Below are positions 4,198 through 6,423 of a stretch of DNA of 6,423 nt, piece after piece (the stretch's first letter is position 1; each line of letters begins with the position of its first letter). Source of the DNA: Bacteroidales bacterium (GTDB taxonomy: Bacteria > Bacteroidota > Bacteroidia > Bacteroidales > Paludibacteraceae); contig CAAGDU010000197.1 of the NCBI GenBank assembly GCA_900768725.1, forward strand, positions 1 through 6,423, read 5' to 3'. The position numbers and the translations under genes are program-made. A model generated the notes under the pieces. It had not been told where the DNA came from. It searched no databases and worked only from the letters and a program-made list of their open reading frames with translations.

Positions 4198-6141
4198 TTA
4201 TTGGATTCGCGTTCCTATTGCGTTGTACCAATGGTCTTGATGGTGGATGAGGAGTCTCCCCTCTTGCAGTATCTTCTCGGCACCCTGCTTTTCGGAATAG
4301 GTTGTTTCAATGCCGGATGATTCACCTTCGGTCGCAAATGTGCCGGTGCTTGTTTGGATTACTTGCTCCTCTTCGTCTTTTGCTACCATGCTGAAGTAGT
4401 AGTCCGTCCCTGACTCCAGTCCCTCAATCTGGCAGGTGAATACCGAGCTGGACGAAGCCATAGCAGCACGGCGCCTCGGAGATTCAGGGGTCTGCTTGTC
4501 AATCAACTGGCCATACGCGTTGAAGTGCATGATGGCAATCACGGTCTTTTGGTCGGCGGACTTCACGGTCAGTGTGTAGGTTTCTGCGTCCTCGTAACTG
4601 AGCCATGCGAAGGTAACGAAGTCGTAACCCGGTTCTGCTATTACCGGTTGCGAAGCGGTAGGAATATCCCCACAAACATAAGACATCAGTTGCTTGCCTC
4701 TGTTCACCCAATTACCGTTCTCATCGCGACCGTACCAGCCTTCTCCGAGGAAGTTTCCATACACATCGAACATGCGTACAATCGCACTTTCTGCTACCCA
4801 TACCGTGTCTCCGTTAGGCATCATAAAGGTGTAGTCGGCGATGGGGATGTCCTGCTCGTTGTACTCTGTTTCAAACTTGACCTGTCCTTGCCAACGGTTT
4901 TTCTCGGTATCCCAATAATAGGTTGCATGGCTCAGCAATAGGTCATTGCTGTTAAAAGTGCTCTCTACCTTAGTCGAATTCACCCATACCTGCGTCTCTT
5001 GGTTGTAATTCAAACTGATTTGGCAGGTTTGCTGGCGGTTGGCATTGTATGTATATTCAGTCCGAGAAGTGGGCACCCATGTTCCATCGATGGAGTCGTG
5101 TTGCTCGCTTGTAGCAGGCAGTTTATCATCGTCATAGGCATAAGTTGTCATCTCGCGGATAGAACGATAGACCTCTGTGCCGTACCTATAGTAGTCCGTT
5201 TGGGCGTTGATGATACGGTTCTGCGCATCGGTTTCATAGGTGCTTCTTTCCGTGAGAAGCAGGTCGTATGGTGCATAGTCCGCCTCTTTGTAGAACTCTT
5301 TCCATACCGGCTTTCCGTCCTCGTATCCATATATGTATTTTTGATATATTCTGTCGCCGTCGGCACCCCATATGTAGAGCAGCACATTACCTTGCGCATC
5401 ATACTTGTAATATACATAGTTGGTCAGTTGCAACGAGTCCAAATGGTCTATGTAATAGTATGATGCTTTGTACAAGGTGGTGTCAGTTGTCTTTGTCTCC
5501 CTCTTATCATAAACTTGCCATGCTCCGTTTTTCCAAATAAAGTAGGCGTAGTAGATGCGCTCGTCGTTTTCGTTATAAGCGTACTCATATTTGTAATTTT
5601 CCACCCACGCATCGTCTTTGAAATCATAGTCAATCTGCTCTATCTCGCGCCCCTGTTCATCGTAGGTGGATATTGATTTTTTGTATTCTTTCCATTGGGT
5701 GGTGTCGGGTGCGCTGCTCTTCCAAATCTCCATGGTTACCACATTGCCGTTGGTTATGCAACGGATCTTGGAACCACTCACGGGATACCAAATGCTATCA
5801 TCATAGTTCCATGAGTGGGTGAAGGTGATGTCCGTTGTGTCATAGGGCAAGAAGATATGGTCATAATAACAGTACCTTCTGCAATGCCATCCTGTATCCC
5901 TCATTTCATAGTCAAACGAGGCTATCATCACCTTGTCTTTGTCGTAGTAGTAATCTGATTTTTCCGTGGGAACGGTGTCGTTTTGGAAGAACATCGCCCC
6001 CACTACGACACAGTTGTTCGGGTTTTCCTCGTTCAGTTTTTCAACGTTTGCACGACGCTGTGCAAAATTCTGCTCGCTTTCATTCGCCATAACGGCAATG
6101 CTGCAGCCTAGGGCAGCAAGTAATAATAGTTTAGTTTTCAT
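4198..6141 (-). CDS. Exported tyrosine-rich repeat protein with a fibronectin-III-like domain and a sorting-tail-like C-terminus
   Basis: The 647-residue product starts with a signal peptide (MKTKLLLLAALGCSIAVMA, likely cut near residues 19-20), so it leaves the cytoplasm. From about 146 to 490 it consists of degenerate repeats of the form W-x(5-8)-(K/E)-x-E-(Y/F)-x-YN. In the second half Trp355, 386, 417, 448 and 478 recur every 30-31 residues; Trp150, 179 and 208 recur every 29. The style resembles DUF3836 or YD-like repeats of Bacteroidales surface proteins. Residues about 497-606 look like a fibronectin-III domain: 'VTFAWLSYEDAETYTLTV', then 'IEGLESGTDYYFSMVAKD' and 'GTFATEG'. The last ~28 residues (AEKILQEGRLLI ... 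WYNAIGTRIQ) resemble short C-terminal tails of secreted Bacteroidales proteins, but lack clear type IX secretion motifs. No catalytic site is evident; surface binding is a guess. It is transcribed alone. Confidence 0.85.
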   Translation of the reverse strand: MKTKLLLLAALGCSIAVMANESEQNFAQRRANVEKLNEENPNNCVVVGAMFFQNDTVPTEKSDYYYDKDKVMIASFDYEMRDTGWHCRRYCYYDHIFLPYDTTDITFTHSWNYDDSIWYPVSGSKIRCITNGNVVTMEIWKSSAPDTTQWKEYKKSISTYDEQGREIEQIDYDFKDDAWVENYKYEYAYNENDERIYYAYFIWKNGAWQVYDKRETKTTDTTLYKASYYYIDHLDSLQLTNYVYYKYDAQGNVLLYIWGADGDRIYQKYIYGYEDGKPVWKEFYKEADYAPYDLLLTERSTYETDAQNRIINAQTDYYRYGTEVYRSIREMTTYAYDDDKLPATSEQHDSIDGTWVPTSRTEYTYNANRQQTCQISLNYNQETQVWVNSTKVESTFNSNDLLLSHATYYWDTEKNRWQGQVKFETEYNEQDIPIADYTFMMPNGDTVWVAESAIVRMFDVYGNFLGEGWYGRDENGNWVNRGKQLMSYVCGDIPTASQPVIAEPGYDFVTFAWLSYEDAETYTLTVKSADQKTVIAIMHFNAYGQLIDKQTPESPRRRAAMASSSSVFTCQIEGLESGTDYYFSMVAKDEEEQVIQTSTGTFATEGESSGIETTYSEKQGAEKILQEGRLLIHHQDHWYNAIGTRIQ

Positions 6142-6211
6142 AATTGATAAGTGTTTGTTGTAGGTGTAAATAAGGTAGTGGTATACATGTTGGCCTTTTT
6201 AGTTATTATAT

Positions 6212-6258
6212 GCAAGCCCCGAAGGGGCGAAATAGCCTAGCGTAGGGGCTTGCCCCTA
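6212..6258. repeat. Nested palindromic intergenic repeat
   Basis: GCAAGCCCC (6212-6220) and GGGGCTTGC (6245-6253) are perfect 9-base inverted repeats. Inside or overlapping them are three more hairpins: GCCCC-GAA-GGGGC (6216-6228), CCTA-GCG-TAGG (6236-6246) and TAGGGGC-TT-GCCCCTA (6243-6258). The outer and inner pairings exclude one another. The element lies 70-120 bases upstream of the repeat-protein start codon, probably in its leader. Its look suits a dispersed REP-like repeat. Confidence 0.65.
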
Positions 6259-6283
6259 TGTCTACAAGGGACTTCCTCTAACT

Positions 6284-6322
6284 CCCCCGCCCCGCTGGCG
6301 GGGAGGGGGGAGGGGGGCGGGG
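6284..6322 (+). other. C-rich/G-rich tract with strong G-quadruplex potential
   Basis: Four G-runs, of 4, 6, 6 and 4 bases (6300-6303, 6305-6310, 6312-6317, 6319-6322), are separated by single bases. This is an ideal pattern for a parallel G-quadruplex on the plus strand. Immediately before it, CCCCGC (6290-6295) can pair with GCGGGG (6298-6303) around a TG loop, so the first G-run has a competing hairpin partner. For the leftward gene the G-rich strand is the template. Confidence 0.75.
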
Positions 6323-6368
6323 TGTTTTGAATCGCTGGGTCAACATGTATGTCTATATGTATAAAAAA

Positions 6369-6397
6369 TAACTTTGCGTTAAGGTAGCGCAAAGTTA
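6369..6397. repeat. Inverted repeat of two opposed -7 promoter boxes
   Basis: TAACTTTGCG (6369-6378) and CGCAAAGTTA (6388-6397) are perfect 10-base inverted repeats around a 9-base spacer. Each arm contains a TAACTTTG -7 box pointing inward. The minus-strand copy has a proper -33 box. The plus-strand copy has no TTTG or TTG at a suitable distance upstream, so rightward promoter activity is doubtful. Confidence 0.7.
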
Positions 6398-6421
6398 CTG
6401 TCTTATTCGCGTATTCGCAAA
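6390..6421 (-). promoter_or_regulatory. Bacteroidota primary-sigma promoter, probably for the exported repeat-protein gene
   Basis: On the minus strand TTTG (6421-6418), a 20-base spacer and TAACTTTG (6397-6390) match the Bacteroides -33/-7 consensus. Transcription would start near 6385 and run leftwards through the G-rich tract and the nested palindromes before reaching ATG 6141, a leader of about 240 bases. No better -7 box was seen nearer the gene. The window ends here, so a gene starting further right cannot be excluded. Confidence 0.65.
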
Positions 6422-6423
6422 TT

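Noticed and set aside
6085..6141. Lipoprotein signal (ALGC) in the exported protein
   Set aside because: The residue at -3 from Cys13 is Ala and the one at -2 is Leu, and the hydrophobic core continues past the cysteine to a good signal-peptidase I site near residue 19. A standard signal peptide fits better.
4198..6141. The repeat protein as an RHS/YD-repeat polymorphic toxin
   Set aside because: There is no RHS core peptidase motif, toxin tip or downstream immunity gene, and a terminator closes the unit. The repeats are only loosely YD-like.

Overview
The window looks like chromosomal DNA of a member of the Bacteroidota, most likely of the order Bacteroidales. The evidence is: two promoters of the Bacteroidota type (TTTG- or CTTG-like box, 20-base spacer, TAACTTTG); start codons without clear Shine-Dalgarno sequences, in A/T-rich leaders; the sequence style of the topoisomerase subunit A; and the C-terminal end of what resembles a DUF5686-type outer-membrane barrel at the left edge. 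No rRNA, tRNA, CRISPR array, phage or recognisable defence gene was seen.

Layout, left to right. Positions 1-141 hold the last 46 codons of a rightward gene, probably an outer-membrane beta-barrel protein. Positions 142-562 are non-coding and structured: a perfect 18-base palindrome, then a 300-base A/T-rich segment bounded by 14-base inverted repeats (234-247 and 520-533) that sits between two short arrays of a CGTAAAT-like heptamer. The right array stops three bases before the next gene. Positions 563-916 (+) encode a four-helix, half-size EamA/DMT-type transporter. It converges on the leftward topoisomerase gene, and a bidirectional stem-loop terminator at 918-960 lies between them.

The core of the window is a leftward two-gene unit. 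A promoter at 3855-3886 is followed by a 55-residue two-helix membrane protein (3644-3811) and, 9 bases later, by an 885-residue type IIA topoisomerase subunit A of the topoisomerase IV/ParC kind (977-3634). The topoisomerase carries an acidic low-complexity tail and ends in QLSLF, which matches the classical binding motif for the DNA polymerase sliding clamp. The 386-base gap 3812-4197 holds this promoter, a five-copy 11-base tandem repeat and a strong leftward terminator.

The right third is a leftward gene for a 647-residue exported, tyrosine-rich repeat protein (4198-6141). It has a signal peptide, roughly 29-31-residue repeats spaced by tryptophans, a fibronectin-III-like domain and a short conserved-looking C-terminal tail. 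Its likely promoter lies at the right edge (6390-6421), so its leader would be about 240 bases long and would cross a nested palindromic repeat and a very G-rich tract able to form a quadruplex.

Apart from the small membrane protein and topoisomerase subunit, which look co-transcribed, the genes show no obvious common pathway. The points most worth following up are the clamp-motif tail of the topoisomerase, the inverted-repeat element in the heptamer array, the small membrane protein, and the structured non-coding repeats.
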